This document shows, piece after piece, positions 52,916 to 64,000 of a DNA stretch of 64,000 nucleotides. Numbering within the stretch: the first letter of the stretch is position 1; each line of letters opens with the position of its first letter. This stretch comes from Embiotoca jacksoni. Its lineage: Eukaryota; Chordata; Actinopteri; Embiotocidae. The DNA is taken from assembly GCA_022577435.1 (NCBI GenBank), contig JAKOON010000033.1:3669501-3733500 (forward strand). The letters are read 5' to 3'. The notes below the pieces were generated by a model. That model did not search any database, was not told the origin of the DNA, and was given only the letters and a program-made list of their open reading frames with translations. The translations under genes and the position numbers were made by a program.

Positions 52916-55900
52916 GAATATGAAAAAGCAGTACATCTTGCTTGATACACCTGTTAAAACATAAAAAATGGCCTAAGGTTGTGCTGAGGTAGAAAAGATT
53001 ATGTTTAAATACAACACCTGTGTTCCAAGAGAGTTGGTACTCGGTGGCTCCAACGATGGGACTCCACTCCAAATCTACAGAGGTACTCGTGTAGGATGTC
53101 ACCTTGAAGTTGGACACATAACCCAACGGAGCTGAGGGAGGGGAAGAGAAAACATCAAGAGCCTGTTTTTGTTCTTGTTAATACATTGTGAATTACATTA
53201 TTTACTTTAAAATGTGGAACAGAAAGATCAATTCAAAATTAACCTTTTTCTTTCAAACCTTTCTCTAAAACAAAGCCTTTTGGAATTTTTTTCTTCAAGA
53301 ACAACTTAAAAGCAGGTGAAAATCTGCTGACCTCGCATGATTTAAATCCCAAACTTGCTGCCGTGACGTAGAAATGTCTGACCATATCCATCAGTGCCAC
53401 TGGGTGTAGTCAGAGCTAAAACATACTTGTTTAAACATTGTTTGAAACTTTCAACCAGGAGGCGCAGTGAAATGTTGCATTTCAGACTGGTGTGGGAATT
53501 TCTTGTTAACAAGCAAAACATCTGTTTACTTTTGTGTATAACATGTTGAACACATTTCCCTCCTCTCAAAATTATACGTATTCATGCTTCGGTTCTTCCT
53601 CCCTCTTTACTGCATGTCTTGACACATCAGTGCAACCTGTTGATCAGTGCAATAGTGTGACACCAACCAATGTGAACAGTGACTTATTATATTTTGACTC
53701 TGCATGATACTTCAGGATGAATGAGATGACACAGACAGACACCTTTTTCACAGAAGATATTTTGACTTGTAACAGCAGGATCAGTACAGGAGCGTAAGAG
53801 ACACACCAAACAAAAGTACTCACAAGTTCTGAAGGTAGCGCTGATACCAGGCCCCACCAAAGATCCAAACAGCACATACAGCGTTAGGACATACTCTGTA
53901 TCATGGGCGACATTCTTCAGCTGGTACTCTGTGGTGCTGCCGTTCAGAGCCAACTGACGGGGACGATCCCGACCAACAAACTCTGAAAATAACATCCGCA
54001 TTGCAGTCAAATCCTTTTTTTTTTTTTTCCCCCTTTCATTTATAATTCCCCAGTGACCTCTTGTTTTGGTCAATTCCAGCTTGACATCAGACGCTACCTC
54101 TCTGTAAACAACATCTTTCTTCTCCCAATATTTGTATTTCATCACAAGCCTCTGGCAGATATCCAGGCCCGAAGCACCCATTGAAAAAGTGGTGGAAAGG
54201 AAAAGGATGCTTGAATCAATACAAAAACAAGTGTGTTTTACTTTATATTGGGGTGATTCTCAAACGGTGGTACGTGCACCTGACAGGTCAGATTAAGCTT
54301 TTAATGCAAAAGAGGATTCAGAGTTGAGTAGCGTCTTTTCTATCAAGAGATGTAAATGTAGAATTTGCTTTGGAAACAGAAGCCTTATGGTGTTGTTGTT
54401 TTTTTTTTAGCCTTTCTGAGGCTCCATGGTTAAATGAGTACATTTTATTTTATAAAAATAATTGTTGGTATCTGCAGTGAGAAGTGGTTCTTAAGAAATG
54501 TGGTTTGCATAATGGCATTAAAAGTTTGGGAACATCTGCTGTAAAGCAAGGAAATTATGGGGATGTATGGTGGAACTCAGGAGTATATAAGAGTATGCAT
54601 GAGTATACAACCAGTGGCTCTTATCAAATAAAACAGCAAGGCTGAAAGAAAGAGAAAGTGGCAGAGTAAATCACCTGGGGTCGGTCCCCATGCCAGTCTG
54701 TATCCTGTGGCCCCTGGGACACTGTTCCACAAGATGACAGCCGTACTGGTACTCACAGCAGATACCTTCAGGGTTTGTACGGCACTACTTTCCACTGACA
54801 GAAAGAGGGAATACAAACAGAGCTGTTATGCATTTGATCTTACTCATGCCTGTAATGCTGTCAGTATTGAGTTACAGTTTTAGTTACATGTCTTCAGTGT
54901 GGTGGTGGTGACGGGCCCCTCGATGTCTCCAAAGATGGGGTTGATGGTGATGGTGTACTCAGACCCGGTGTGGAGGCCCTGGATCATGTAGAAGTTAAAG
55001 GTGTCCCCGAGGTTTATGTTCTCTATGTGGCCATCTGCAAGACAGAGAAAAACACAATCATATCTGGTTAAAAAGAAAATCCAGAACAACCTTTTGTCCA
55101 AGACAAACTATGTTGGACATTTAGCTCTATTTCCCCCAAAAAGTTCACAGTTAACCACAGTACTGTACCTGGAGCTGCCCATGTCAGACGGTATCCTGAA
55201 GCACCCCTGACTGATGCCCACCTTGCTTGGACAGTGTCTGTGGTGGCGTTCTGGACCAGGAACTGCTGAACTGGTACCAACTTTACTGTTAAACACACAC
55301 AATTCACACACATAAACTCAATATTTTATTTGGATTTATTTAGTGATACAACAAATCACAGCCATGACATTCTTTTGAGTAGAATATAATAAAATATAGG
55401 AAACATATCAATCTAATTTAATCAAAATCAAGACAGTCTGAGAAGAGATTCCTCTAGTACATTATGAAAAAGAGATAAATGACAGTTGCTGGTATTTCAT
55501 TTTCTGGAACAACAGCACTCTATTGTGGAAATATTATGGTACTGCAGGTTGATTTTTGATTTCTTCTGTTAAATTGTGCTTCATACTCTATTAAATGACT
55601 TTGTCCTGCAGTTGTTGATCAGCTACAGCTATATAGGCTATTCCTCTGTGGAAGTGTTTGAACAGATGCATATGTAAACGTGTAGGACAGAAATGTAAAT
55701 ATCTTGGGTACAAGAATACTGGGGCTTAATCTCTGGTTTTCCTGTTTATGTAAATTTATATAATTATGAAGCTGAGAAACTTACATGTCTTGCCCGCTAT
55801 TGAAACCGGTTCACTGGGTCCCTCAGGGAAAACGGCATAAATACTGATGGTGTACTTCTTATCCTCCTCCAGGCTGTCAATCACATGAGAAGATTTGTCT

Positions 55901-58900
55901 CCAGGAAGCAGCTTCTCGTAAGTTAATCCTGGTCTGTTGGCTGCAGACAATCATAAATCCAGAAGAATCAATAATATACCTTCCATAAAGCTTGTTCCTG
56001 TGATGGAATCTGCTCTGACTCAAACTGAGAAAATCAACTCTAAACTCGTTATGGCTTTAATCCAACAAGTATGTTATCTGTATAATGCTATTTTTAGGAA
56101 TAACATCCAAGATTAATAAAGTATTGCATTGACGTTTATCAGCATACATCTTGGGATGAAGATCTTGAATCCACTGAGCTTCCCAAGAGGAGGTGTCCAG
56201 CCGAGGCGCAGAGAGAACAGACCCTCCTCAATAACCCGGAAGTTTGACACCTGTGGCAAAGTGGCTGAAAGACAAATACTTGTTGCTCAGGGACGGGAGG
56301 CAGAATAAAATCCAAAACAGATGTGCGCAGACATGCAGTGAAGTGTGGCACCCACTTGTCTTCACAGTGATTGTCGCAGAGTCTCCTATGAGGCTCGGGT
56401 AGATGGCGTACACAGTGAGGGAATAGTCTGTTTTAGGACTCAGCTCTGTCACCATGGCTGTGCTCACATCTGCCTTCAGATCCATCTGTTATGTACACAG
56501 GAGACAGCGAGGAGAAAAAAAAAATGGAGGTTAGTGTGTGTGTGTGTTTGTGTGTGTGAGACAGAAAGAGCAACAGAGAATGATGTGGAGAGTAAGATGA
56601 TTGATCAACAGAGTGATGAAGTCAGAACTGAGGAGAGAAACACCCGCAGGCAGTGCAATGACACAGAGATACACTGCTGGAAAGTGTACTGAAATAGACA
56701 TCCTGTTTGAAACTAAATATATTTATATGCTACTTTTCATATAAGTGTCTAACTCTATAAATCCACCAGCATCTTTACAGTTGATTTACAATTCTGTCCA
56801 ATACTTTGTCCTCCATTATATTCAAATTATGTGGCATGTTGTGCATTATAAAATGATGCAGATGCTAAAATATTCATCTCTTGCCATAAGTCTCTGTAAA
56901 GAATACCCCTGCAGTACTATCATTAAAACGCATAAGCACAAAGATACACGGCCTCTGTTGAATCCATTATTAAAATGTTGCGGTAAGCTTCAAGTGTTAC
57001 CCAGATGGAATTGCACAAATATCTTCGACTGAAGGGGAGATGAATCACGACATTTTCAGCTCAGTGCATGCACTCGTCGCAGTAGTGACCCGCTGTTTTG
57101 AGATCGAAGCTGAAATGACAGTACTAGAAGCTTATGTCGTCAATATGCAGACAAAATATTTTTTGGAGAGGAAATCTGTGGGCGCTGACTCAAAGTGAGT
57201 TGTGTGGCGAAAGTTTCTTTTTAGTTTATACAAAAGTCTTTGAGCTGTGAGATGATTCATCAGCTGGAAAAAGATTGCGTTGTCCAATTAATTCTCCATT
57301 CACTGTCTACACAAAATTCTGAAGTCATCTAAGGTCTGACCTCCAACCTGATAACATCATCATCCATCCTCTATTATAGTCCAGCTCAATAGTAACACAT
57401 CTAGCATATACTGTATGTATATGGACAGTCCCTCACCTGTCTCTGCTTCAGGTGGACGTGCTGTCCCTGGGAGTTGAGAGGGGTGACCACCAGGCGATAT
57501 CCAGTGACATCACCTGTGGCCTGGCTCCACGTAAGTCTGAGGGAACTGTGGGCCAGTTCACTGACCTGCAGGTCTCTGGGACCCACCACACGCTCTTCAC
57601 CTACGATGGGGAGTAAGTACAGAGGCAGGGATGAGACAGGAAGCATGAAGAGAGGAAGAGGAAGGATCTTCATGAAAAATGTATCTGAAAGATAAATGAT
57701 GTTGCTGCAGGGCAGAGTCAAACAGAAGAAAGTTTATCATTCGTGTTTATTGTATCTTTCAAGCACTATGATGTAATATAATTCAGCAATATAAAAATAC
57801 AAACAGCTGTCAGTGTGAGGGCAACTTCAAGAAGAAATTTAATCTTATTATGAAGAACTCCTAAAAACAACTCACGAGGCTGGGACATTCTCACAGGGCG
57901 TGGTGGTTCAGAGGCAGTGAAACAGACTCTGCGGGACAGTTTGGGAAGGATGGCGTCCAGGAGCAAGAAGTCGGGGACCAGCAATAGATGCTCCTCATAT
58001 GGCTCTGATACAATACTCCTCAACTCTAACTCATCAGCCCCCCTCACACCTGGATAAACAAGGAGAGAGTGGAAACAAGTGTTGGACACTGTACACACAG
58101 CAACAGCACTCTCTACATGCTCAGTCCACTGATATTTGCCAGGGCAGATAAAAACATTTCAAATAAACTGTTGATTTAAACAACAAAATTTACATAAAAG
58201 ACAGGGATTTTGATATCTGAGGGATTTTACGTGATTAAATGCACAATAATTCCATGTCTGGTTCGCCATTTTTATCCGTATGTTTTCCTACACACCACCA
58301 GGGGGAGCTGTGGCGTTTTGAGTGACTTAATTTAAATCATGAAAAGACGTTGGCATGCATACTGCAGACGTCTAGTCGAGGGTAAACACACACAAGCTGA
58401 AACAAACACATTCTGTCATCTATTTCAAATTATGACAGTGTGCATGCTTCCAAGATCCTAGTTTGTGGAAGTGAGCGCTGAAAACGCCACATGAAGACCC
58501 AATTTGGACTTGAAATGTTGTAATTCTCTTAATATAACTTCAAGTGGACTCTTGAGAGCGCAGACCTCCATCTAAGTCCAGTAATTCACTCCTGTACAAG
58601 ATACCAATTTGCACCCGACGCAACCACTTATTCCTGGATATATTTGCAAAAGTACCAGAATGATCTCTAAATATAATGGTGCCGCGGTAAAGCTTCACAG
58701 GTCAGCTGGTTCTGGTTGGGTTCTTCCCTCTGAAACTGTCTGCTAACTGCTGAGCTAGCGGACCTGTATTTGCACATAAGAAATGAATAACAAAAGTACT
58801 TGAGTAGAGCAAATGTATGTCACAAATAGATGTAAGACACTGTCAATGGATATTTTATGTAAGGTTTATGAGCTGTGCCTGTACTGCAGCAACAGCAGCA

Positions 58901-61900
58901 TAGCGACAGGAAGTACCACAACACCCTTACTGCGACGTCGCACGTCATCCATAGTAGGCTAAATGAACTTGAAATGATAAACTTTATAATGTTAATGAAA
59001 GTTTAAAGTAATTAGTTGATCCGCCCCGTGATTCGGATCCGCTTTAAAAAAAAAATTAATGGGTACTTCTTATGTTCATGATGCATCGTTTCACAAAGTT
59101 TCATGAAAATGAAGAAGCTGCACCCTGCAGAACCTGGATTTGGTCCCACCCCCCCAATTTAGTGTACACTGCTGTGATTGGTTGTATCACTGTCAATCAA
59201 ATAGTCCTTAAACTTGACTCCCAGTGCCTCCTAATTCTCGCTCTAACCCAAAGACTAGCATCAGGTGACCTCTTGTCCAACTCTACTTCGCTGGACTTAG
59301 AAAATTTGACTCTGCAGTGAGCTTTTGAGAGTGAACCAGGTCGTTTTTCCATGATCCTGCTGACAAACAAACAGATGCACACAGACAAACAAACGCATTG
59401 AAAACATTTGTGGAGGTTATACAAAAATATACATTTTAATAGAAGAGGACAACGATGTTGCGAGTCTTTTTTGAGTCAATACAAAATTGGTCGTTTCAAA
59501 TTTGCACTTGGATAAAATAAATATGCATGTGTATTTTTAATAGTTTTGTGCTTGCACAGCAAATGGAGGCGCATATATCTGTACACTTGTGTTATACCCG
59601 CTTCCACATTCTCCACAGGTATATTGGTTTTGCACTAGAGGACAAGAAGCGTGTGGAGCTTCTCTGTAGTAGTGATGAACGAGAGGAGCAGCCCTCAGTG
59701 TCAGAGGTGCACATGGGGGACACTGAATCGCCTTATGAAAAATGACTGCGATTAGCACACCGTTGGCTAATGAGCAGTAATTATTGCACTGCTGCTGGCT
59801 GAAAGGAATAAGTTGTGGGCTTCTGTGCGTATGCCTGTGTGTAGGAGTTAAATAGTAAGATATGTGCAAGTAAATTTGTGTGTATTCACGAGCAGTAAGA
59901 AAGCTGATGCAACAGTATCGGAGAGGATGCGCCTTTACAGATACAGTGTAGAAGCTGGATTAATCATGAATCATTCCTTCACACATATTGAGTAGAGGCT
60001 GTTGTGTTTTCACATATGATACACACCTGCATGAGTGCACTCAGCTACTCAGAAACAAGAATCTCACACATACATACAAAAATGCCCACACTGAATCCAA
60101 TCAATTCAAATGTACAGGACATGAATTTCTAACAGCAAACACTGCAGATAAGGCAGTTGAGCTCGGATAAAATCGGAGGGGCCGCTGCAGTGGGGATGTT
60201 GAAGGAATTCACAATACCAACTTCCACACTCACCTACTGCAAAGAGAGAAATTCCATTGTCAGCAACTGCTCTGACTGCGGCATCTACCTGGTCGTCTGA
60301 AGGTCCGTTTGTGATCAGCACAGCAATCTGTACACCAATGACACAGAAGATTACATAATATATCAAGATTTTTTTTTTCATTGAGTAGATACATGTTATC
60401 TTTATGTCAGTGGGCATCATTTATTCAAAATCAAGATTCTTCAAGCTCAATGAGAAACTTACAATGACCACGTGGCAAAAGTATTTAGTAGCAGCTAATG
60501 TACAATCTGTGGATAATAATAAGTGTAATAGTTTACGCACGTGTGTGTGTGTGTGTGTGTGTTTTAGTCACTGTTTTTCTGCCTTGTACACAATAATGTG
60601 TTGCCTAGTGTTTGGCATCACCGGAGGATTAAATCCACCCTCCAGACAACATTTGTTTGGGTTAAAGAGCATTCATGCAAACAGTATTATTTTCCTGAAA
60701 ACCTCCATAGACTTTTAACATGGTTTAGCTCATAATTGAATACATAATTAAATAAATCAAACCCAAAGACAAAGTGGAATTCAAGTACATAAACTTGCAA
60801 CTGAGACTAATAATTTGCCAATTAAGGAAATTGAACTCAGTTCATTCAAAGTTCATCCCTCAGTCAACGAAGAAGGGTGCTAGACATCATCTGTGTGAGA
60901 ATGAAGCTGCTCCTTTGCATGTGCTTGGGCTGTACAATTCAATATATCAGTCTAATCCTCAATTCTCTGCCTTCCCACATCAAGTGTGCTGCTGCAAGAT
61001 GATTCACACGCGCACTCAGAGATAGAGATGATTGGAATGCTAACCAGCTGTGTTATACTGAGACTACACTACAGTATTACACTGTCAGAGGGATGGAGCT
61101 GATACAAAAGTAGAGTTGTTTGGGGGAAAGTGGATTTGGATATTTGATAATGCACTACTGAGACAAGTTTAGTTAAGTTGCTGACTTTGGTATTTGGGTT
61201 AAGATCCTGTAAATAGACGAAATCTTACTTAATCCATAATTTTTCTCGATACAGTCACAAACCGGGTAAATTTCTGTCATTATCTGTCATACATTGTCTG
61301 TGGGTGACCAACGGGCTTTTTGCAGTGTGTCCGGCACTGTTTAGACAAGTTATCGACAGCCATTCAGCCGACTGAGCATGCTGAATCTGTGCTGGAAAAT
61401 GTATTGCCTCCACCGCCTCCTTTTTTCCCAAAGCAAAAGACAAAGTAAACAACAAAGCAAAATCTGTTGCCAGTTGCAACTTTGTGTCAGACACACAATA
61501 CATTTTTATTCCAAGCATATAACAAGACGGTTTAATCAGATTCACAGTCGTGCGAAGATGTTTTTTGTTTGTGCTCCACAATATCCTGCGGAGAAGGAAT
61601 ACAGACTCCTAACTAGTCATTTCCTTTCACGCAGGGCCAGAACAAACACTGTATGCATGTCTTTGCAGCATAGGTTGTAACCTCAAATCAATCATTTCCC
61701 AGTTGCTTGTGTGTCAGCATATTGTCAAACATTTAACAAGGTTTAAGCTCATCGGTTTTCAATGTATGCAAGAAGTGCTAAACAATATAGCAGATAGAGA
61801 CAGTTGTCACATGATCACATCTCACTGGTTGCAGCATTGTACCTTTGGGGTGAAATCTCGACTGATGACCGGGCTGAAAACAGAGTCGACCAGAAACTGG

Positions 61901-62511
61901 AGGGCACTGCCAGTCCTCCTGGATCCACCCACGTAGGGCAGGTCTCGGATGGCTCGGAGCACCTCCTCAAGTGAACTGTAGTCTGTCAAAGCAATCCGCA
62001 TCCTGTCAAAAAAAAAGATTACAGAGAAAGCAAAATTGGATCATGTCGAAAAGAGGTACACTTTTTATTTGTTTTCCTGATTAACATTCTTTGAACATAA
62101 GAGGACCAAGAAATGTACACCAAAGTTGATTCCCATGCTTTGTTAAAACTGCCCCATTACTCTTTACATATACACTCTAATTAAACAAAGATATCGTTTA
62201 CATATTTGGTTATTGATTATTTCATGAAAAGTGAACTTCTTCATTAATAACTCGATGACGGTCTGTTACACTAGCTGGCGCCCTGTGTTTACATTTGATA
62301 AGCTGTGCCCAGCTCGTGCCTGACCTCTACCTTGGAACGTCCCCAAAGACGGTGACTCCGAAGCGGACCCCATCAGTTCCCACCACACTGTTCTGAAAGG
62401 AGGAGATGATGGCCGAGATGAAGTCTTTGACCCTGGAAAAACTGCTCTGACCCGCACTCCATGACTCATCCACCAGAATCACGATGTCGGCCTGCACCAC
62501 GGTCCTGCATG
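14012..62511 (-). CDS. col7a1: Collagen alpha-1(VII)-like chain, very long hinge; 5' exon not found
   Basis: Type VII collagen forms the anchoring fibrils that tie basement membrane to dermis. About 106 exons can be read. The order is VWA, seven FN3 repeats, Thr/Pro linker, VWA, Gly-X-Y helix, long hinge, Gly-X-Y helix, NC2, Kunitz. Only type VII collagen combines VWA-FN3-VWA with a C-terminal Kunitz domain. Collagen XXVIII lacks FN3 repeats and collagen VI alpha-3 has many VWA domains. NC1 intron phases are consistent: every FN3 starts and ends in phase 1. Helix exons begin with Gly codons and join in phase 0. The first readable exon starts mid-codon at 62511, so a signal-peptide exon is missing. 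The product could be a teleost paralogue (col7a1-like). Each domain block has its own entry. Confidence 0.93.
16143..16650. repeat. Interspersed teleost repeat (nonautonomous transposon-like)
   Basis: The stretch from TTAAAGGTCCCATATTGTAT through AAGCAGGTCTTGGTGCTATA and TTTGTGATGTCACAAACTCA matches a repeat I remember as very common in percomorph genomes. The right end is uncertain. It lies in the intron between the two NC2 exons. Confidence 0.55.
17504..17838. repeat. Interspersed teleost MITE-like repeat
   Basis: The motifs GTGCAGTGTGTAGGATTTGG, GGTTGCAGATTGCAACCAAC and GATCCCTCTAAATC match a short repeat common in percomorph fish. Ends are approximate. Confidence 0.6.
19284..19335. repeat. 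(CA)n microsatellite
   Basis: A pure CA tract of about 50 bases begins a few bases past the donor of NC2 exon 19342-19390. Confidence 0.97.
20454..20545. repeat. (TG)n microsatellite
   Basis: About 90 bases of almost pure TG lie in the intron between exons 21326-21442 and 20131-20208. Nothing else is recognised in 20209-21325. Confidence 0.97.
23553..24679. other. Intron without recognised content
   Basis: About 1.1 kb between two Gly-X-Y exons. It contains a TA/A run near 24145-24169 and other homopolymers but no exon or repeat family that I recognise. Confidence 0.5.
26829..26900. repeat. Fragment of an interspersed teleost repeat
   Basis: The motifs GGGCCCGAGCACCGATGGTG and GCGAAAGCCCTATTG are recalled from a repeat frequent in percomorph genomes. 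Only a fragment is present. Confidence 0.45.
27556..28149 (-). other. Glu/Arg-rich 198-residue exon, predicted single alpha-helix
   Basis: This exon is by far the largest in the gene and is open from its phase-0 acceptor (28149) to its donor (27556). About 90 residues (27613-27882) are dominated by Glu and Arg with few hydrophobic residues, for example DLERERERERLEMERER. The pattern fits an ER/K single alpha-helix more than a coiled coil, because no steady heptad of apolar residues is seen. The exon closes with a Tyr/Pro-rich tail (DPYPYPPEYIFLK) and is followed directly by collagen (GHPGENGQPGQK). The coding strand is a GA-rich tract. Confidence 0.82.
28635..30116. other. Long intron in the hinge region
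   Basis: No exon with acceptable splice sites and a phase-0 frame was recognised here. The sequence is AT-rich. Additional very small exons could be hidden. Confidence 0.4.
30901..31005. repeat. Short inverted-repeat element
   Basis: The left end AATTAAAACTGCAAGC and right end GCTTGCAGTTTTAATT are perfect inverted repeats enclosing about 75 bases. ATATGC also recurs on both arms. It resembles a terminal-repeat remnant next to unidentified repeat sequence up to about 31140. Confidence 0.65.
33595..33710 (+). repeat. tRNA-derived SINE-like fragment
   Basis: The stretch CTGGTTAGGGCGCATACC resembles the A-box half of a tRNA-derived SINE head, followed by GGTTAGATTGGCGC and an AT-rich tail. It lies in a hinge-region intron (32576-33896) where no exon was recognised. 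Confidence 0.35.
38365..38459. repeat. (AAAGG)n pentanucleotide array, 19 copies
   Basis: Nineteen perfect AAAGG units in a collagen-block intron. The lack of interruptions suggests a recent or unstable expansion. Confidence 0.97.
40859..41059. mobile_element. piggyBac-like MITE with TTAA target-site duplication
   Basis: The 201-base element is flanked by TTAA on both sides. Its arms are long near-perfect inverted repeats: CCCTCCCGTTGTCC at the left against the complement of GGACAACGGGGGGG at the right. Shared inner blocks include CAGCTGTGTTCAACCAAG. No coding capacity is present. TTAA duplication and CCC-type ends are characteristic of piggyBac elements; the family assignment is inference. 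Confidence 0.8.
44230..44268. repeat. 39-base T homopolymer
   Basis: An uninterrupted T run in an intron of the first collagen block. It could be the A tail of a minus-strand retroposon, but no body was recognised. Confidence 0.9.
44700..45205. mobile_element. Nonautonomous element with imperfect inverted ends
   Basis: AAGCAGCAATGATCGGGGTCC near 44727 is partly complementary to GGTTCCTTGCAACTATGCTGCTT near 45169. Inside, a 60-base block (TTTGGACTTACAGTTT, then CAATCACTTTTAG) occurs twice as a direct repeat at about 44806-44871 and 45054-45131. It occupies most of the intron between exons 45282-45377 and 44555-44581. Confidence 0.45.
47116..49116 (-). other. Second VWA domain and Cys-containing end of NC1
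   Basis: The exons are 48977-49116, 48638-48761, 47989-48132, 47682-47869 and 47116-47196. The domain starts KADIVFLVDESSSIGPNNF with an intact MIDAS (DESSS). It continues with LAVVHYSDEPRIEF, RYRGGNTKTG, HVLVLITDGRAQDNV and GVSVLAVGVSNADMEEL. The last exon encodes PCESQCGK, matching the human CPVYCPKG just before the triple helix. The corresponding human domain has a degenerate MIDAS. Confidence 0.92.
48476..48545. mobile_element. Very short hAT-like MITE
   Basis: A 70-base element has perfect 15-base terminal inverted repeats (CAGGGGTCTCCAACC). It is flanked by an 8-base near-duplication, ATCTAAAC and ACCTAAAC. CAGGG-type ends with 8-base duplications are typical of hAT transposons. It sits in an intron of the second VWA domain. 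Confidence 0.75.
49221..49508 (-). other. Thr/Pro-rich linker exon between FN3 array and second VWA
   Basis: A single 288-base exon, in phase on both sides, encodes about 96 residues rich in Thr, Pro, Ser, Val and Ala. Examples are VPATAAPRSPRITTVSQT and PPPTKPLTTKKPPG. The composition suggests a mucin-like, O-glycosylated spacer. Human collagen VII passes almost directly from the last FN3 to the second VWA, so this looks like a lineage-specific addition. Confidence 0.85.
50154..57600 (-). other. Seven fibronectin III repeats
   Basis: Each repeat is encoded by two exons: 57437-57600 with 56356-56485; 56148-56264 with 55785-55940; 55169-55285 with 54888-55034; 54675-54794 with 53824-53982; 53018-53131 with 52710-52859; 52171-52308 with 51696-51842; 50888-51007 with 50154-50300. 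Typical features recur, such as W in strand B (LRLTWSQ, VILWNSV, VDLEWSP), GYRL/GYKI in strand C and TEY/SEYT-like motifs ahead of strand F. The sixth repeat has SSMVGSREGSAVLVTART, close to human VSARVGPREGSASVL. Human collagen VII has nine repeats; no further FN3 exons are visible in the introns. Confidence 0.92.
52871..52911. repeat. (CA)n microsatellite
   Basis: A CA tract about 12 bases upstream (in transcript order) of the acceptor of FN3 exon 52710-52859. Confidence 0.95.
58050..61842. other. Long introns within the first VWA domain
   Basis: Apart from exon 60234-60327 I see no coding signal. A TG tract (60541-60561) and the repeat fragment at 59005-59110 are present. Confidence 0.5.
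59005..59110. repeat. Interspersed repeat fragment
   Basis: GATCCGCCCCGTGATTCGGA and CAAAGTTTCATGAAAAT are motifs I recall from a dispersed fish repeat. The family is not identified. Confidence 0.35.
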
Positions 62512-63168
62512 CTGGGAGGAAGAAGACAAATGGGGGGGATTAGTGTGTGCACAAATATATGAACCAAGGAGTGACGAGCATCGAATGCCTGTTTGAAAAT
62601 CAGTTAATTTTCTTTTAAAGGCAAAGATATTAAGTCAAAATTCTAAATAAAAGTTTTCTGTCACAACTCTTCGTATTCAAATTGAATTGAATGAGATATT
62701 AGGTAGATTCTTTTTTTTTTATTATTATTATTTTTTTTTTATAGTTTAAGGGGTAAGCCTGTTTATTCAGCCTTGTACTGCAACTTTAGAGACATTATAT
62801 TTCTACACTGACCACCAGATAGCAGCCTTGTTCCATCATGTGGAGGGTTTTCCTTTCATTTGCTTCTGTCATGCAGCCAGAACACTACACAAATCCCTAT
62901 GAATTTTTAATGAGACACAAGTGAGCCAAAGAGACTATCAATATTCTGAGCACTCCAGCAATAAAACTTTAGTACAGCGATGAGGAACGCTTAGAATAAT
63001 AAAGTAAACACATCCAAAATCAGGGTCACTTCCCTTGCCCGAGCAAACAAATGCATTTAACACCAGGATCTGCTGGGTTTGAAGGGATTTAGATGCTCTT
63101 TTAATGTGAAGTGAAATAGCTACACACTCACAACACTGGTGCAGTGGATACATGCGCGTGCACTCTCT

Positions 63169-63251
<83 letters not shown>

Positions 63252-64000
63252 TGCTGCGTTTGCAAACATGCTCCAAGTCAATATTCCAGCATTACATATG
63301 CAATAAACCAAAGTGACAACAGCATTGATCAGGCTAGTGAATAAGAGATAGGCACCTTTGATTGTTCCGTAAGTGATAAGTGATTCTCTGCTGTCCTCTA
63401 TTTCATTACCGAGCTTCCTCCCCTCTGTTATCTCGCCCCTCTTACTTTTGGCTGCAATCCCAGGATTCACTGGGGGTGACATATGTCTCCAGCCCATGGC
63501 GACCTAACATTATGTTTCCCTCAAACACCTATACCTCTCTGGCTGTGCACCAAGGAAACAAAACATCACTGGGAAGAACATTCTGGAGGCTTCTCTGGAG
63601 CTGAGCTACTATCTTTGCCCTACATGGAAGCTGTGTAGGATCACCTATTCAGCAACAGAAGATCATCAGTGATGACTTAAAACCACTGATGAAATTTCAA
63701 AAGATAAAACACAATTCATTCTTTCCATCCTGAGTTGAGCCTCACGTCGGCAGCCACACACCTGAACCTACACATGTGGTTGCACATAAAACATGGAGGA
63801 GAATCTGAGCAAGGAAGGAGCTGGAGGCTGGTGTCTGTCAGTCACAGACTGGGATCCATTATCAAGAAGTTTGTCTGTCTGGGATGGCGGACGAGATCGA
63901 CATGCCTGGGATAAGGACACAACACATGCTGAGGGATTAGGAATGGGTTTCCTTGAAGGTTATCTATGCTGATATCTCAAAGGTTGTGTACACTTCTAAG
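62512..64000. other. First visible intron or 5' region of the collagen gene
   Basis: The exon ending at 62511 begins in mid-codon, so at least one upstream coding exon exists. I found no signal-peptide-like exon here; the ATG-led frames at 63120-63497 and nearby lack a hydrophobic leader. The long CA tract at 63171-63247 is the main feature. Confidence 0.5.
63171..63247. repeat. (CA)n microsatellite, 77 bases
   Basis: A pure CA tract upstream of the first readable collagen exon. Confidence 0.97.

Larger units (their letters stand above)
57876..62511 (-). other. First VWA domain of the collagen VII-like chain
   Basis: The exons are 62331-62511, 61843-62002, 60234-60327 and 57876-58049, all in frame. 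The domain begins ADIVILVDESWSAGQ. The DxSxS metal-site (MIDAS) motif is intact as DESWS. Further VWA landmarks are GGSRRTGSAL, IAVLITNGPSDDQV and ISLFAVGVRGADELELRSIV. The end matches the human chain (LSRRVC). In mammals this NC1 part binds other matrix proteins. The upstream exon with the signal peptide is not recognisable in 62512-64000. Confidence 0.9.

Noticed and set aside
14012..62511. Collagen XXVIII or collagen VI alpha-3 as identity of the large gene
   Set aside because: Both have VWA and Kunitz domains, but collagen XXVIII lacks FN3 repeats and collagen VI alpha-3 has a short helix and many VWA domains. The FN3 array between two VWA domains fits collagen VII.

Overview
This is a vertebrate nuclear genomic window, most likely from a percomorph (spiny-rayed) teleost. 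Both large genes are split into many short exons with GT-AG introns. CA/TG microsatellites are abundant, and several interspersed repeats look like families common in percomorph genomes. The three recognised genes all lie on the minus strand. I found no convincing plus-strand gene, no structural RNA gene and no CRISPR array.

Layout from left to right: (1) 1-6475 holds copg2, coatomer subunit gamma-2. Its start codon is at 6475 and its 3' end runs off the left edge; 22 exons are visible. (2) 9020-9484 holds a one-exon prepro-urocortin of the UCN3/stresscopin type. (3) 14012-62511 holds a type VII collagen gene (col7a1-like). I could read about 106 exons; the signal-peptide exon was not found and probably lies beyond 62.5 kb.

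The collagen is read right to left. It has a von Willebrand A domain, seven fibronectin III repeats (mammals have nine), a Thr/Pro-rich linker, and a second VWA domain with an intact MIDAS. A long interrupted Gly-X-Y helix follows, then an NC2 region ending in a Kunitz domain. This is the anchoring-fibril collagen architecture.

The most unusual feature lies at the collagen VII hinge. The mammalian interruption is about 39 residues; here about 570 residues in 16 in-phase exons (27556-35401) separate the two collagenous blocks. The insert holds acidic Tyr-rich and basic exons, a furin-like RVKR site, and a 198-residue Glu/Arg-rich exon. That last exon looks like a single alpha-helix grown from a GA-rich tract.

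urocortin followed by col7a1 in the same orientation matches the mammalian UCN2-COL7A1 neighbourhood, although the peptide resembles UCN3. Introns carry several transposon remnants, including a TTAA-flanked piggyBac-like MITE and a very small hAT-like MITE. All exon boundaries were read by eye from splice signals, reading frame and remembered family sequences.
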